A DNA stretch of 64,000 bases from positions 216,177 through 280,176 of the forward strand of contig NZ_JBMNPX010000003.1 in NCBI RefSeq assembly GCF_050943825.1, in the 5' to 3' direction. The notes below the pieces were generated by a model. That model did not search any database, was not told the origin of the DNA, and saw only the letters and a program-made list of their open reading frames with translations. This stretch comes from Pseudoflavonifractor sp050943825 (GTDB taxonomy: Bacteria; Bacillota; Clostridia; Oscillospirales; Oscillospiraceae). Below are positions 23,924-33,239 of this stretch, one piece after another. The position numbers and the translations under genes were made by a program. Position 1 is the stretch's first letter, and each line of letters starts with the position of its first letter.

Positions 23924-26080
23924 TTACTGAATCTCGGAGGCCATCACGTCGCCGCAGATGGCGCCGAAGGACACGGCGGCGTCAAAGCCGTTGCCGTAGT
24001 TCTGGCCGTCGCGCTCCTCGTAGGCGCCGATAACGTCGCCGGCGGCGTACAGGCCGGGGATGATCTCGTTGTCGGCGGTGAGGACGTGGGACTGCATGTC
24101 AACGCGGATACCGGCGGTGGTCAGGTAGACGTTGGGGTCCACCCGGATGGCCCACACGCCCTCGCGGGTGTCGATATAGGGCAGGTTGGTGCGGCCCCAC
24201 TCGTCGGCGGCCTCGGGGCCCTGGATGGCCAGGGCGTTGTTGGTGTCGATGGTGGACTGGAGGTTGGGCAGGTTCAGGGCGGCGGAAGCCTCAGCCACGG
24301 AGTCATAGTGGACGGCCTCGCCCTTCTCGAAGATGCCCTCGTAGGTGTTAAAGCCGTAGGCGGCGTTGTTGCGGGTGGAAGCGGCGGCGTCGTCGTCAAA
24401 GATGAAGTAGAAGGTGTCGCCGTTGGCGGGGTCAGCCTTGGCGGCGGACATGACGGCGTGGTTGCTCTTCATGATGTTGCCGAACTGGTCGCCGTTGATG
24501 TTGACGATGATGCCGGGGGTGGTGTAGTGCATGAAGGCAAGCTCGAAGTGGCTGTCGTAGGAGGCCAGGAAGCCGGGCAGGTAGGCCTGCTGATAGTCCA
24601 CCACGCCGCCATACTTGAGAGCCAGCTGGATGCCGTCGCCGGTCAGGCTCTCGGGGCAGCTGAAGTAGGAGTCGGCCCACTCGGTGTGGTACTGCTCCAG
24701 CATCTCCTTGTTCTTGGCGAAGGAGCCGGAGGCCAGCATGACCGCGTCAGCGGTGACAGTCCAGCTCTTGCCGTCCTCGCCCTCAGCCTTCACGCCCACG
24801 ATGCGGCCGGTCTCGTCCTGGATGAGGTCGGTGACGGGGGTGTTGTAAATGATGCGGGCGCCCTGGTGGGTGATGCGGTCCACGAAGAACTGCATGGCAT
24901 AGCCTGCGCCGCCCTCATAGCAGCCGGGGGAGAAATAGGGGCTGGTGTAGGCGTCCTTCACACCCAGGGTGTAGAAGCCCACGCCGATGTTGACCATCCA
25001 GTCGTAGAGCTTGCCGGAGTTCTGGTACATCTGCTTGAGCCAGGGCAGCTCGGTGCGGGCATTGCCGTTCTCGTCGGGCTTGACGATCTTCAGCAGCATG
25101 GACTCGGCCACTTCCCAGGGGCCGCACATGGTGGTGGCCTCACGGCCCAGGCCCCAGTTGGCCCAGGTCTGGGAGTCGGTGCCCACGAAGCCGCCGAAGG
25201 CCATGGCCATGGAGCCGCCGGGGATGTCGGTCTTCTCGAAGAGGATGACGTTCTCCACGCCGGCCTCCATCAGCCGGGCGGCGGCCAGCAGGCCGGCAGT
25301 GCCGGCGCCCATGATGACCACGTCCACGTCCTCCGTGACCTCCTCAGGCACCACCTCGGGGGCCTCAGGGGCGGCGGAGAAATCGTCCAGGTCGCCGCCG
25401 GCCAGCTTGATGGCCTCGGACACGCCCTGCTTGATGGCGGTGGAGGTGACGGTGGCGCCGGAGACCTCGTCCACGTTCACGCTCTGGGCCTCCACAATGC
25501 GGCCGGGGATGCGCTCCACGGCGTAGGTACCCACGCCCACGGTCTCGTTGTTGGAGGGCACGGTGACGGAGGTGATCTTGCCGTCCACAAACATGGTGGT
25601 GACCACGATGGTGCCCTCGTGGCCGATGACCTCCACGGTGTACTTGCCGTCGGCCACGGTGCCGCCGGTGGCGGACTCGCCCTTGGCCTGGGCCAGGGCG
25701 TCGGTGACGGCGGAGCGGACGGCGTCGGAGGTGTAGGTGGCGCCGGAGACGGCGTCAAACTCGGCGCCCTTCTCCTGGACGGAGGCAGTCAGGGTCTCCA
25801 GAGCCTTGCCGCCGATATCGGGGGTCTCGTCGGCGCCGGTGAGGGTGACGGCAGTGATGGCGTTGGCATCCACAGTAATCTCGGCGGTCACCAGGCCGCC
25901 GAAGCCCTGGGCGCTGCCGGTGTAAGTGCCGGGGGTATAGATGCCCGCCTCAGCAGTGGGCGCGGGGCTGGCGGAACCGGTGGGTGCGGTGCTGGGCTGC
26001 GTCTCGTTGGTGCAGGCGGTAACGGCTGTGAGCAGGGAGCCGGCCAGCACCAGAGCAACTGCGCGGGAGAGCTTCTTCAT
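23924..26080 (-). CDS. exported FMN-binding / FAD-dependent flavoprotein reductase (lipoprotein)
   Basis: A 718-residue protein. The lipoprotein signal ends VTAC (Cys 23) and is followed by a Ser/Thr/Pro linker. Two FMN-binding domains come next, each with an ApbE flavinylation motif (VSGATYTS at about 111-118; VSGATVTSTA near 205). A FAD_binding_2 domain follows, with the dinucleotide motif GAGTAGLLAAARLMEAG and a C-terminal IPGLYAAGDVIG. This matches extracytosolic fumarate/urocanate-type reductases that receive electrons from flavinylated carriers. Where fumarate reductases have HxTxGG, this protein has YLTTAG, so the acceptor is probably not fumarate. The neighbouring rnf operon supplies ApbE and electrons. 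Its own transcript starts after the terminator at 26311-26347. Confidence 0.88.
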   Translation of the reverse strand: MKKLSRAVALVLAGSLLTAVTACTNETQPSTAPTGSASPAPTAEAGIYTPGTYTGSAQGFGGLVTAEITVDANAITAVTLTGADETPDIGGKALETLTASVQEKGAEFDAVSGATYTSDAVRSAVTDALAQAKGESATGGTVADGKYTVEVIGHEGTIVVTTMFVDGKITSVTVPSNNETVGVGTYAVERIPGRIVEAQSVNVDEVSGATVTSTAIKQGVSEAIKLAGGDLDDFSAAPEAPEVVPEEVTEDVDVVIMGAGTAGLLAAARLMEAGVENVILFEKTDIPGGSMAMAFGGFVGTDSQTWANWGLGREATTMCGPWEVAESMLLKIVKPDENGNARTELPWLKQMYQNSGKLYDWMVNIGVGFYTLGVKDAYTSPYFSPGCYEGGAGYAMQFFVDRITHQGARIIYNTPVTDLIQDETGRIVGVKAEGEDGKSWTVTADAVMLASGSFAKNKEMLEQYHTEWADSYFSCPESLTGDGIQLALKYGGVVDYQQAYLPGFLASYDSHFELAFMHYTTPGIIVNINGDQFGNIMKSNHAVMSAAKADPANGDTFYFIFDDDAAASTRNNAAYGFNTYEGIFEKGEAVHYDSVAEASAALNLPNLQSTIDTNNALAIQGPEAADEWGRTNLPYIDTREGVWAIRVDPNVYLTTAGIRVDMQSHVLTADNEIIPGLYAAGDVIGAYEERDGQNYGNGFDAAVSFGAICGDVMASEIQ

Positions 26081-26310
26081 GGGGATTCTCCTTTCCTATT
26101 GCCGGAATCAGAAAAACTATTCATTGTATTTTTGACAAAATCGTTAATTTTTCCTGTTCCGGTCATCAAAAATAATTATATCGGAAGGCAGGAGCTGAAT
26201 CAACGTTACCGAAAGTTTTAAATATATTTTTAACAATCTCACAAAAAGTTTGTGATTTCTTTGGCTATTATCCCCTTCCCAGGCAGATGAGACGCAAAGA
26301 AAATGACAGA

Positions 26311-26347
26311 AAAAGGAGGCGTGTCCGGATGGACACGCCTCCTTTTG
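26311..26347 (-). terminator. terminator of the rnf operon
   Basis: GGAGGCGTGTCC / GGACACGCCTCC flanked by A and T runs; it would act on both strands. Confidence 0.88.
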
Positions 26348-26367
26348 ATTGACAGCGGGGTTGGCGC

Positions 26368-27168
26368 TTACAGCTTCTCGGTGAAGCTCATGCAGCCGGT
26401 GGGGCAGCTCTCTACGCAGGTGCCGCAGCCGGTGCACTTCATGGGATTGACCTGAGCCAGGCAATTGTCCATGGTGATAGCACCCTCGGGGCACACCTTG
26501 CTGCACTTGGTGCAGCCGATGCAGCCGGCCTTGCACACGTCCATAACGGCCTTGCCCCGGTTGTAGTTGGAGCAGCGGTCGAAGACCTTCTGCTTCTTGG
26601 GGAAGATGCCGATGACGTGGTTGGGGCAGACCTTCTCGCACAGGCCGCAGCCGATGCAGGCGTCACGGTCCACCACGGCCACACCCTTCTCAATGCGGAT
26701 GGCCTGCTGGGGGCAGACGGAGACGCAGTCGCCGTTGCCCAGGCAGCCGAAGGCGCAGGCGCCGGCGCCGCCGAAGAGCAGCTTGGCGGCGGAGCAGCTG
26801 TGGACGCCCTCATAGTTCATGCGGGGCTGGGTCTTTTCGCAGTTGCCGCCGCAGCAGACAACGGCCACACGCTCCTCAACGGAGCCGGCCTCCACGCCCA
26901 GCACGCCGGCGATCTGAGCCGCGCAGCCGGCGCCGCCGGGGACGCACAGATTGGTGCGGTCCTCTTCGCCGGAGGCCAGAGCCTTGGCGTAGCCGTCGCA
27001 GCCGGCGTAGCCGCAGGCGCCGCAGTTGGCGCCGGGCAGGCACTCACGGATGGCGGGGAACTTGGGGTCCTCCGGCACAGCCATGACGGTGGACGCGATG
27101 ACCAGCATGACGGAGCAGATAATCGCGATAACAACAACCAGAATTACAGCCATCAGAATCGGATTCAT
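26368..27168 (-). CDS. rnfB: Rnf complex subunit RnfB (iron-sulfur protein)
   Basis: A 266-residue protein. An N-terminal membrane helix (about 4-27) is followed by the Fe-S domain motif GANCGACGYAGCDGYAKAL. Several [4Fe-4S] ferredoxin motifs come after: CIGCGLCEKVCP, CIGCTKCSKVCP and CTGCGTCVESCP. RnfB takes electrons from reduced ferredoxin at the cytoplasmic face of the ion-pumping ferredoxin:NAD+ oxidoreductase. It is the last gene of the operon, as usual in clostridial rnfCDGEAB. Thirteen-base gap from rnfA. Confidence 0.97.
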   Translation of the reverse strand: MNPILMAVILVVVIAIICSVMLVIASTVMAVPEDPKFPAIRECLPGANCGACGYAGCDGYAKALASGEEDRTNLCVPGGAGCAAQIAGVLGVEAGSVEERVAVVCCGGNCEKTQPRMNYEGVHSCSAAKLLFGGAGACAFGCLGNGDCVSVCPQQAIRIEKGVAVVDRDACIGCGLCEKVCPNHVIGIFPKKQKVFDRCSNYNRGKAVMDVCKAGCIGCTKCSKVCPEGAITMDNCLAQVNPMKCTGCGTCVESCPTGCMSFTEKL

Positions 27169-27180
27169 GCCGTCACCCCC

Positions 27181-27786
27181 TTAATTTCCAAACAGCGTCT
27201 CCACCACACCGGCGAAGCCGTTGAAGGAGGCGGCCACGATGGCGGCGGAAACCAGGGTGATGGGCAGGCCCTTGAAGGAGTCGGGGGCGTCGCAGGTCTC
27301 AGTGCGCATACGCACGCCGGCGAACAGGACCATGGCCAGGAAGAAGCCCAGGCCGGAACCGAAGGAGTTGGCCATGGACTGGGCGAAGTTGTAGCCCTCG
27401 GTGATGTTCAGCACGGTGACGCCCAGCACGGCGCAGTTGGTGGTGATGAGGGGCAGGTAGATGCCCAGGGACTTGTACAGGGCGGGGATGTAGCGCTTGA
27501 GGACGATCTCAACCAGCTGCACCAGGGCGGCGATGACCAGGATGAACACTATGGTCTGCAGATAGCCCATGTCGTTGGGGGTGAGCAGGTAGGTCTGGAT
27601 GGGCCAGGTCACAGCGGTGGCCAGCAGCATGACGAAGATAACGGCGATGGACATGCCGGCGGCCTGGTCCAGCTTTTTGGACACGCCCAGGAAGGGGCAG
27701 ATGCCCAGGAAGCGCTGCAGCACGTAGTTATTGACGAAGACAGCGCTCAGGATGATAAAGAGGAGGTTTCCCCAATCCAGTTCCAT
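27181..27786 (-). CDS. rnfA: Rnf complex subunit RnfA
   Basis: A 201-residue membrane protein with six helices. The conserved stretch NYVLQRFLGICPFLGVSK near the N-terminus carries the membrane Cys that, with RnfE, ligates the buried Fe-S cluster. ITTNCAVLGVTVLN supplies the second. It is homologous to RnfE and NqrE/D. It lies between rnfE and rnfB in the operon, with almost no spacing. Confidence 0.97.
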   Translation of the reverse strand: MELDWGNLLFIILSAVFVNNYVLQRFLGICPFLGVSKKLDQAAGMSIAVIFVMLLATAVTWPIQTYLLTPNDMGYLQTIVFILVIAALVQLVEIVLKRYIPALYKSLGIYLPLITTNCAVLGVTVLNITEGYNFAQSMANSFGSGLGFFLAMVLFAGVRMRTETCDAPDSFKGLPITLVSAAIVAASFNGFAGVVETLFGN

Positions 27787-27789
27787 TCC

Positions 27790-28467
27790 TTAGGCCTCCT
27801 TTCCGATCTTACCGCACACAGCGGCGTTGGGGCAGTTACCGCAGCCGGTGGCGGCGTGCTTCACTTTCCCGTGGGTGATTCTGGCAACCAGGGCGATGAG
27901 GCAGCCGAAGATGAAGAAGCCGCCGGGCGTCTGGGTCAGGATGGGAATGTTGTAGCTGGAGAAGAAGGGCACGGGGATACCGGCGAAGGTGCCGGCGCCC
28001 ACGACCTCACGCAGGGTGGCCATGACCACCAGAGTCACGGTGAAGCCGATGCCCATGCCGATGCCGTCCAGGGCGGACTCGCCCACGGAGTGCTTGCTGG
28101 CAAACATCTCGGCGCGGCCGAGGATGATGCAGTTAACCACGATCAGGGGCAGGTACACGCCCAGGGCGGTGTACAGGTCCTGGAAGTAGGCCTGCACCAG
28201 CATCTGGACCACCGACACGAAGCCGGCGATAACCACGATGTAGCAGGGGATACGGACGGAATCGGGGATGATCTTCCGCAGCAGGGAGATCAGAATGTTG
28301 GAGCAGATGAGAACGATGGCAGCCGCGATGCCCATACCGATGGCGGTGGACACCGAGGTGGTGGTAGCCAGGGTGGGGCAGGTGCCCAGCACCAGGACCA
28401 GAACGGGGTTTTCCTTGATGATGCCGTTGGTCAGAATGGAGAGCTTGGAAGGTGCTTTATTCTTCAT
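27790..28467 (-). CDS. rnfE: Rnf complex subunit RnfE
   Basis: A 225-residue six-helix membrane protein. LVLVLGTCPTLATTTS and IVVNCIILGRAEMFAS are the RnfE/NqrD signatures with the conserved Cys residues. The C-terminus carries an extra Cys-rich tail (HAATGCGNCPNAAVCGKIGKEA) beyond the last helix, which could bind metal and is not required in other RnfE proteins (inference). It overlaps nothing but sits one base from rnfG. Confidence 0.96.
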   Translation of the reverse strand: MKNKAPSKLSILTNGIIKENPVLVLVLGTCPTLATTTSVSTAIGMGIAAAIVLICSNILISLLRKIIPDSVRIPCYIVVIAGFVSVVQMLVQAYFQDLYTALGVYLPLIVVNCIILGRAEMFASKHSVGESALDGIGMGIGFTVTLVVMATLREVVGAGTFAGIPVPFFSSYNIPILTQTPGGFFIFGCLIALVARITHGKVKHAATGCGNCPNAAVCGKIGKEA

Positions 28468-28468
28468 C

Positions 28469-29857
28469 TCAGCCCGCCTCCTTTACAGTCTGGAGATTGG
28501 AGATGGCCTGGTTGACGGCGTCCTTCACAGCGGTGGAGGAGATGGTGGCACCGGTGATGGTGTCCACCCCGTCAGCGCTGGTCACACCGGCGAACTGGCT
28601 GGTGAAGTCCTCCTCACCGGCCATGGTGCCCAGGCCGGGGGTCTCCTGAGAGCAGTCGGCCACAATGCCGAGAATGGTGTCATTGGTGTCGAAGAACACG
28701 GCCACGCGGATCTCGGACAGCATGCCCTGAGCCGCGCCGTACACCACAGTACCCGCGTCGGACACCTTGCCGCCGGCTACGTCGGTGAAGGAAGCGTCGG
28801 GATAGTACTCGGCCAGCACATCGTCGGTCAGGTTGGCGGGGGCCTCAGCGGCCTCGGCGGTCTCGCCGCCCTCGTCCGCGTCAGAGCCGCCGGTGGAGCC
28901 GCCGGTGACGGCCTCAGCGGTCTTCACGGTCTCCAGGTTGGCAATGGCAATATCCACAGCGCCCTTGATGGCGTCGGAGGTGATGGTAGCGCCGGAGACG
29001 CCGTCCACCTCGCTGCCGCTGGTGACGCCAACGAAGCTGTCCATGAACTCGCCATCACCCAGAGGCTGGCCGTAGCCGGGAGTCTCGGAGGAGGTGTCGG
29101 AGATGGCGCCGATGATCTTGCCGTCAGCATCAAAGAACACGGCCACGTTCACAGGACCGGCCATACCGGCCTCGGAGGCGTACACAACAGTGCCCGCGTC
29201 GGAGGTCTTGCCGCCCACCACGTCGGTGAAGGTGGCGCCGGGATAGTACTCGGCCAGCACGTCGTCGGTCAGGTTGGCGGGAGCCTCGTACACCTCAGCC
29301 TCCACAGTGCCGCCGGTGGAGAGCACATAGGCGTCAAAGGCGGTCTGGATAGCGGAGGTCATAGCGTTGGAGGACACGGTGGCGCCGCTGGTGGCCTGGA
29401 TGCCGGAGGTGTCGGTCATACCGACCAGCTGCTGCTGGTAGGCGGAGCCGTCCTCCACCACCTTGGAGCCGATGCCCTGGGTCTCGGCGTTGCTGAGAAC
29501 CTTGGTGCCGGTGATGGCGCCGTCGGCATTCAGGCCGACCATGACGGAGATATCGCCGCCGAAGCCCTTGCCGGTGGTGGTGAACACATAGCCGGCGCCG
29601 TTGCCGGCAGCCTTGGCAGCGGTGACGCCCTCGGGCAGCTCCACGCCGGTGATGTCGGTAAAGTCGCTGCCCTCGGGCAGGACCACCTTCAGAGCGGCCT
29701 CAGCCGCAGCCGCGGCCTGGGCCTCGATGACGGGAGCGGTGAGCTGGTTGGTGACGGCCAGCGCCGCGGTGATGACAAGGCCGATGCAGGTCAGCACCAC
29801 AATGGGAGCGATCATCTTCCAGACCTTGTTTTCCGCCTTGTTTGCCTTCTGAATCAT
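28469..29857 (-). CDS. rnfG: Rnf complex subunit RnfG with three FMN-binding domains
   Basis: A 462-residue RnfG, more than twice the usual length. One N-terminal helix (about 16-36) is followed by three extracytoplasmic FMN-binding domains. The flavinylation motifs are SGAT at 157-160, SGAT at 288-291 and TGAT at 435-438, where ApbE attaches FMN through Thr. Domains 2 and 3 begin with the same linker (APANLTDDVLAEYYP) and are close duplicates. The extra flavins could pass electrons beyond the membrane, for example to the flavoprotein encoded at 23924-26080. The start overlaps the rnfD stop (ATGA). Confidence 0.95.
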   Translation of the reverse strand: MIQKANKAENKVWKMIAPIVVLTCIGLVITAALAVTNQLTAPVIEAQAAAAAEAALKVVLPEGSDFTDITGVELPEGVTAAKAAGNGAGYVFTTTGKGFGGDISVMVGLNADGAITGTKVLSNAETQGIGSKVVEDGSAYQQQLVGMTDTSGIQATSGATVSSNAMTSAIQTAFDAYVLSTGGTVEAEVYEAPANLTDDVLAEYYPGATFTDVVGGKTSDAGTVVYASEAGMAGPVNVAVFFDADGKIIGAISDTSSETPGYGQPLGDGEFMDSFVGVTSGSEVDGVSGATITSDAIKGAVDIAIANLETVKTAEAVTGGSTGGSDADEGGETAEAAEAPANLTDDVLAEYYPDASFTDVAGGKVSDAGTVVYGAAQGMLSEIRVAVFFDTNDTILGIVADCSQETPGLGTMAGEEDFTSQFAGVTSADGVDTITGATISSTAVKDAVNQAISNLQTVKEAG

Positions 29858-30756
29858 GCCTTTTCACCTCCAAACGCCTTGTGCTTGGTGAGCTTGTCAA
29901 TGTGGGGCGTGAGAATGTTCATCAGCAGGATGGCGTAGCTGACGCCCTCGGGGGTAGCGCCCCAGAGGCGGACCATCATGGTCAGCAGGCCGCAGCCCAC
30001 GCCGTAGATCAGCTTGCCCACATTGGTCATGGGGGAGGTGGTGTAGTCGGTGGCCATGAAGAAGGCACCCAGGAGCAGGCCGCCGCCCATCAGCTGGATG
30101 GACAGATCCTGCTGGGCAATGAGGGAGATGACAGCCACAGTGCCGATGTAAGCCACGGGGATGTGCCAGGTGATGACCTTCCGCACCAGCAGGTACACGC
30201 CGCCGATGATGAGGGCCAGAGCGCAGGTCTCGCCCAGGGAGCCGGCGTGGTTGCCCAGGAACATGGTCATCACACCGGGGTTGGCGGCGCCGTCAGCCAG
30301 GGGGGTGGCGCCGGACACGCCGTCCAGGTTGAAGGTGGTCATGGCGCCGTTGAAGCCGCAGATAAGCAGCACCACACGGGCGGTGATGGCGGGGTTGGCG
30401 AAGTTCTGGCCGATGCCGCCGAAGAGCTGCTTGACCACCACGATGGCGATGATGCTGCCCAGAGCGGCGATCCACAGGGGGATGTCATAGGGCAGGCAGA
30501 AGGAGAGCAGCACGCCGGTGACGGCGGCGGACAGGTCGGTGATGGTGACGGGCCGCTTGACGGCCTTCTCAAAGATGAACTCGGACAGCACGGCGGCCAC
30601 AACGCACACGGCGGTGACCAGCAGGGCATTGATGCCGAAAATCACAATGGACGCAATGAACGCAGGAGCAAGGGCGATGAGCACGTCCCGCATGATGGAC
30701 TGGGTGTCTTCCTTGGCCCAGATGTGGGGTGCGGGGGTCACGGAGAGCAGCTTCAC
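29854..30756 (-). CDS. rnfD: Rnf complex subunit RnfD
   Basis: A 300-residue polytopic protein homologous to NqrB. The covalent FMN site is DGVSGATPLADGA (SGAT motif), within an extracytoplasmic loop, and helices surround it. The conserved start TPAPHIW and the mid-protein FANPAITAR block fit RnfD. It forms the ion-translocating membrane core with RnfA and RnfE. It overlaps rnfC upstream and rnfG downstream by 4 bp each. Confidence 0.97.
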   Translation of the reverse strand: MKLLSVTPAPHIWAKEDTQSIMRDVLIALAPAFIASIVIFGINALLVTAVCVVAAVLSEFIFEKAVKRPVTITDLSAAVTGVLLSFCLPYDIPLWIAALGSIIAIVVVKQLFGGIGQNFANPAITARVVLLICGFNGAMTTFNLDGVSGATPLADGAANPGVMTMFLGNHAGSLGETCALALIIGGVYLLVRKVITWHIPVAYIGTVAVISLIAQQDLSIQLMGGGLLLGAFFMATDYTTSPMTNVGKLIYGVGCGLLTMMVRLWGATPEGVSYAILLMNILTPHIDKLTKHKAFGGEKA

Positions 30757-32042
30757 GACTTGCTCACCTCCTTCTTGGGCTGGCTGGCCAGGAACCGCTT
30801 GGCCAGCTTGTTGTTGGTGACCAGGTCACGACGGGCGGGGCAGACATAGGCGCAGCAGCCGCACTCAATGCACAGGTCGGCGCGGATGCTCCGCAGCCAC
30901 TCCACGTCCCGCTGCTCGTAGGCCTTGGAGATCTCGAAGGCCATCAGATTCATGGGGCAGTGGTCCACGCACCGGCCGCAGCGGATGCAGGCGGTGGTGG
31001 CGGGCTTGGCGGCGTCCTTCTCGTTGAGGGCCACGAAGCCGTTGTTGTTCCACAGCAGGGGGAAGTCCAGGTCGGGCAGGGCGATACCCATCATGGGGCC
31101 GCCGGCGAAGATCTTGGCGGGCTCACCCTTGAAGCCGCCCACAGCGGCGAACAGGTCGCCCACGGGGGTGCCGATGGGGGCGGTGATGACGCCGGGGGTG
31201 TTGACGGCAGAGCCGTCCACGGAGACGGTCTTGCTCACCAGAGGCATACCGGTGCGCAGGTACCGGGCGATGAAGGCGGCGGTGTTCACGTTGAGCACGA
31301 TGCAGCCGGCGTCCTTGGGCAGCTTGCCGCCGGGGACGGTACGGCCGGTGGTCTCGTGGATCAGCATCTTCTCAGCGCCCACGGGGTAGTACTCCCGCAG
31401 CTGCTTGATCTCCACGCCGCTCATGCCCTTGAAGGCATCCTCCAGGCCCTTGGGGGGGTGCTTGACGCCCACAATGGCCTTCTCGATGCCCAGCATCTCC
31501 TTGACGATGCGCACGCCCTCAGCCATGTCGGCGGCATAGTCCCGCATGGCGATGTAGTCCACGGTGCAGTAGGGCTCGCACTCGCTGCCGTTGATGATCA
31601 GACGATCCACAGTGGCGTTGAGCTTCACCCAGGTGGGGAAGCCGGCGCCGCCCAGACCCACCAGTCCGCTCTTGCGGACGGCGTCCAGCAGCTCCTGCAT
31701 GTTGGTGACCTTGGGGACCTCAATGCCGTCCCAGACGGTCTGCTGTCCGTCGGAGGCGATGACAATGCAGTCCACAATGCTGCCGTTGGGCATGCGCAGG
31801 GACTCAATGCCCTCCACCGTGCCCGACACGCTGGCGTACATCGGCACACCGATGCCCTGGCCCTGGGTGGCGATCGGCTGGCCCACGGCCACCGTGTCGC
31901 CCTTCTTCACCAGAATGGTACTGGTGTTGGCGCCCAGAAGCGACAGGGGTATCCGGACCCGCGCGGGCACCGTCATCTGCACGGGAGTGCAGGAAGCGGT
32001 GTTTTTACGACCCGCCAGGCGGATTCCTTTTCCCATTCCCAT
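30753..32042 (-). CDS. rnfC: Rnf complex subunit RnfC (NADH-binding)
   Basis: A 429-residue cytoplasmic subunit. It has an N-terminal barrel-sandwich domain (LLGANTSTILVKKGDTVAVG), the central NADH/FMN Rossmann part (VGLGGAGFPTWVKLN; NGSECEPY) and two [4Fe-4S] motifs near the C-terminus (CIRCGRCVDHCP, CIECGCCAYVCP). The start at 32042 (MGMGKGIRLAGRKN) has AAAGGAGTGG upstream. The open frame runs further upstream but through non-homologous sequence. First of the six structural rnf genes; 144 bp separate it from apbE. Confidence 0.96.
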   Translation of the reverse strand: MGMGKGIRLAGRKNTASCTPVQMTVPARVRIPLSLLGANTSTILVKKGDTVAVGQPIATQGQGIGVPMYASVSGTVEGIESLRMPNGSIVDCIVIASDGQQTVWDGIEVPKVTNMQELLDAVRKSGLVGLGGAGFPTWVKLNATVDRLIINGSECEPYCTVDYIAMRDYAADMAEGVRIVKEMLGIEKAIVGVKHPPKGLEDAFKGMSGVEIKQLREYYPVGAEKMLIHETTGRTVPGGKLPKDAGCIVLNVNTAAFIARYLRTGMPLVSKTVSVDGSAVNTPGVITAPIGTPVGDLFAAVGGFKGEPAKIFAGGPMMGIALPDLDFPLLWNNNGFVALNEKDAAKPATTACIRCGRCVDHCPMNLMAFEISKAYEQRDVEWLRSIRADLCIECGCCAYVCPARRDLVTNNKLAKRFLASQPKKEVSKS

Positions 32043-32186
32043 AGTTCTTGACCACTCCTTTTCTACAAGGCGCGGGGCCTCACCCCGCGATTTGGGACAA
32101 ATTCTGACACCTTCGCATATATTCCGCATTCCGCGGGTACACTGCTTCACCCGGTACCGGGAGCCGCTCCCTCTCTCGAAGGGCTC

Positions 32187-33239
32187 TCAGCCGTTGTTCA
32201 GCAGGGTCAGACGATCGTTGAGCCCGGACGTCCAGGAGACCTGTTCGTCCCGGGTAATAAAGACGGCCTCCACGCCGTCCAGGCCCTCCACAAAGGCGGT
32301 CCCATCCTCCAGACCCATGGCAAACACGGTGGTGGAGAGGGCGTCGGCGTCAAAGGCGTCGTCGGCCAGTATGGTGATGCCCGCCAGCTCGTTCTGCACG
32401 GGCCAGCCGGTGGAGGTATCCAGAATATGGTGGTAGCGCACGCCGTCCAGGTCAAAGCCGCGCTCGTAGATGCCGCTGGTAACCACGGCGCTGTCGCTCA
32501 CCGGCACCACGGCGATACTCTCGCCGGTGGTGGAGGCGGGGTCCTGAATGCCGATGTTCCAGTCGGAGCCGTCGGGCTTGGTGCCGATGGCCAGCACGTT
32601 GCCGCCGAAGTTGAGCATGCCGCAGGTGATGCCCCGATCCACCAGGAAATCCTTGATGCGGTCGGTGATGTACCCCTTGGCAATGGCGCCAAGGTCAATG
32701 GTCTCCCCCGCGGGGAGCTGGACGCCCTCGTCGGTTACGTCCACCTTGGTGTAGTCCACGTGGGACGCGGCCTCGGCCAGCTCGGCCTCGTCGGGCAGAA
32801 CGCCCATGTTCTCGCCGGTGAAGTCCCACAGGGCCACACAGGGCTCAATGGTGATGTCAAACTTGCCGTCGGACAGCTCAGAATATTCCAGAGCCTTGCG
32901 GATGATGTCCAGGGTCTCCTGGCTGACGGCCACCCGCTCTCCATTGGCGTGGTTAATCTTCCACACGTCGGAGCCTTCCTTGGTCTTGCTCAGCAGGTCG
33001 TCGTACCGCTGGCACTCGGCAATGGCGTCGTCCAGGATGGACTCGTCGTTGGTGTAGGCCTCAATGGTGATGACGGTATCGAAGAAAAAGCCCACCCGGC
33101 TCTGCTTGGACAGGCCTGTCTCCACGGCGGGGGACGTGGTGGGGGCCGCCGAGCCCTGGGTACCCTGGGGCTGGCAGGCGGTGAGCAGGCTCAGGGCCAG
33201 CAGACCGGCCAGTGCGGCGGCAATGGTACGGTGTCTCAT
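32187..33239 (-). CDS. apbE: FAD:protein FMN transferase (ApbE), lipoprotein
   Basis: A 350-residue exported flavin transferase. The signal peptide ends LLTAC (lipobox, Cys 21). Family motifs are DIGAIAKGYITDRI (here DLGAIAKGY), NFGGNVLAIG and the Mg-binding end DADALSTTVFAMG. It attaches FMN to Thr in S/T-G-A-T motifs of RnfG, RnfD and probably the flavoprotein at 23924-26080. Operon position between the Gx transporter (4-bp overlap) and rnfC supports this. Confidence 0.96.
   Translation of the reverse strand: MRHRTIAAALAGLLALSLLTACQPQGTQGSAAPTTSPAVETGLSKQSRVGFFFDTVITIEAYTNDESILDDAIAECQRYDDLLSKTKEGSDVWKINHANGERVAVSQETLDIIRKALEYSELSDGKFDITIEPCVALWDFTGENMGVLPDEAELAEAASHVDYTKVDVTDEGVQLPAGETIDLGAIAKGYITDRIKDFLVDRGITCGMLNFGGNVLAIGTKPDGSDWNIGIQDPASTTGESIAVVPVSDSAVVTSGIYERGFDLDGVRYHHILDTSTGWPVQNELAGITILADDAFDADALSTTVFAMGLEDGTAFVEGLDGVEAVFITRDEQVSWTSGLNDRLTLLNNG

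Noticed and set aside
23864..26221. 785-residue plus-strand frame opposite the flavoprotein
   Set aside because: Antisense shadow; low-complexity Gly/Ala/Val composition and no start signal.
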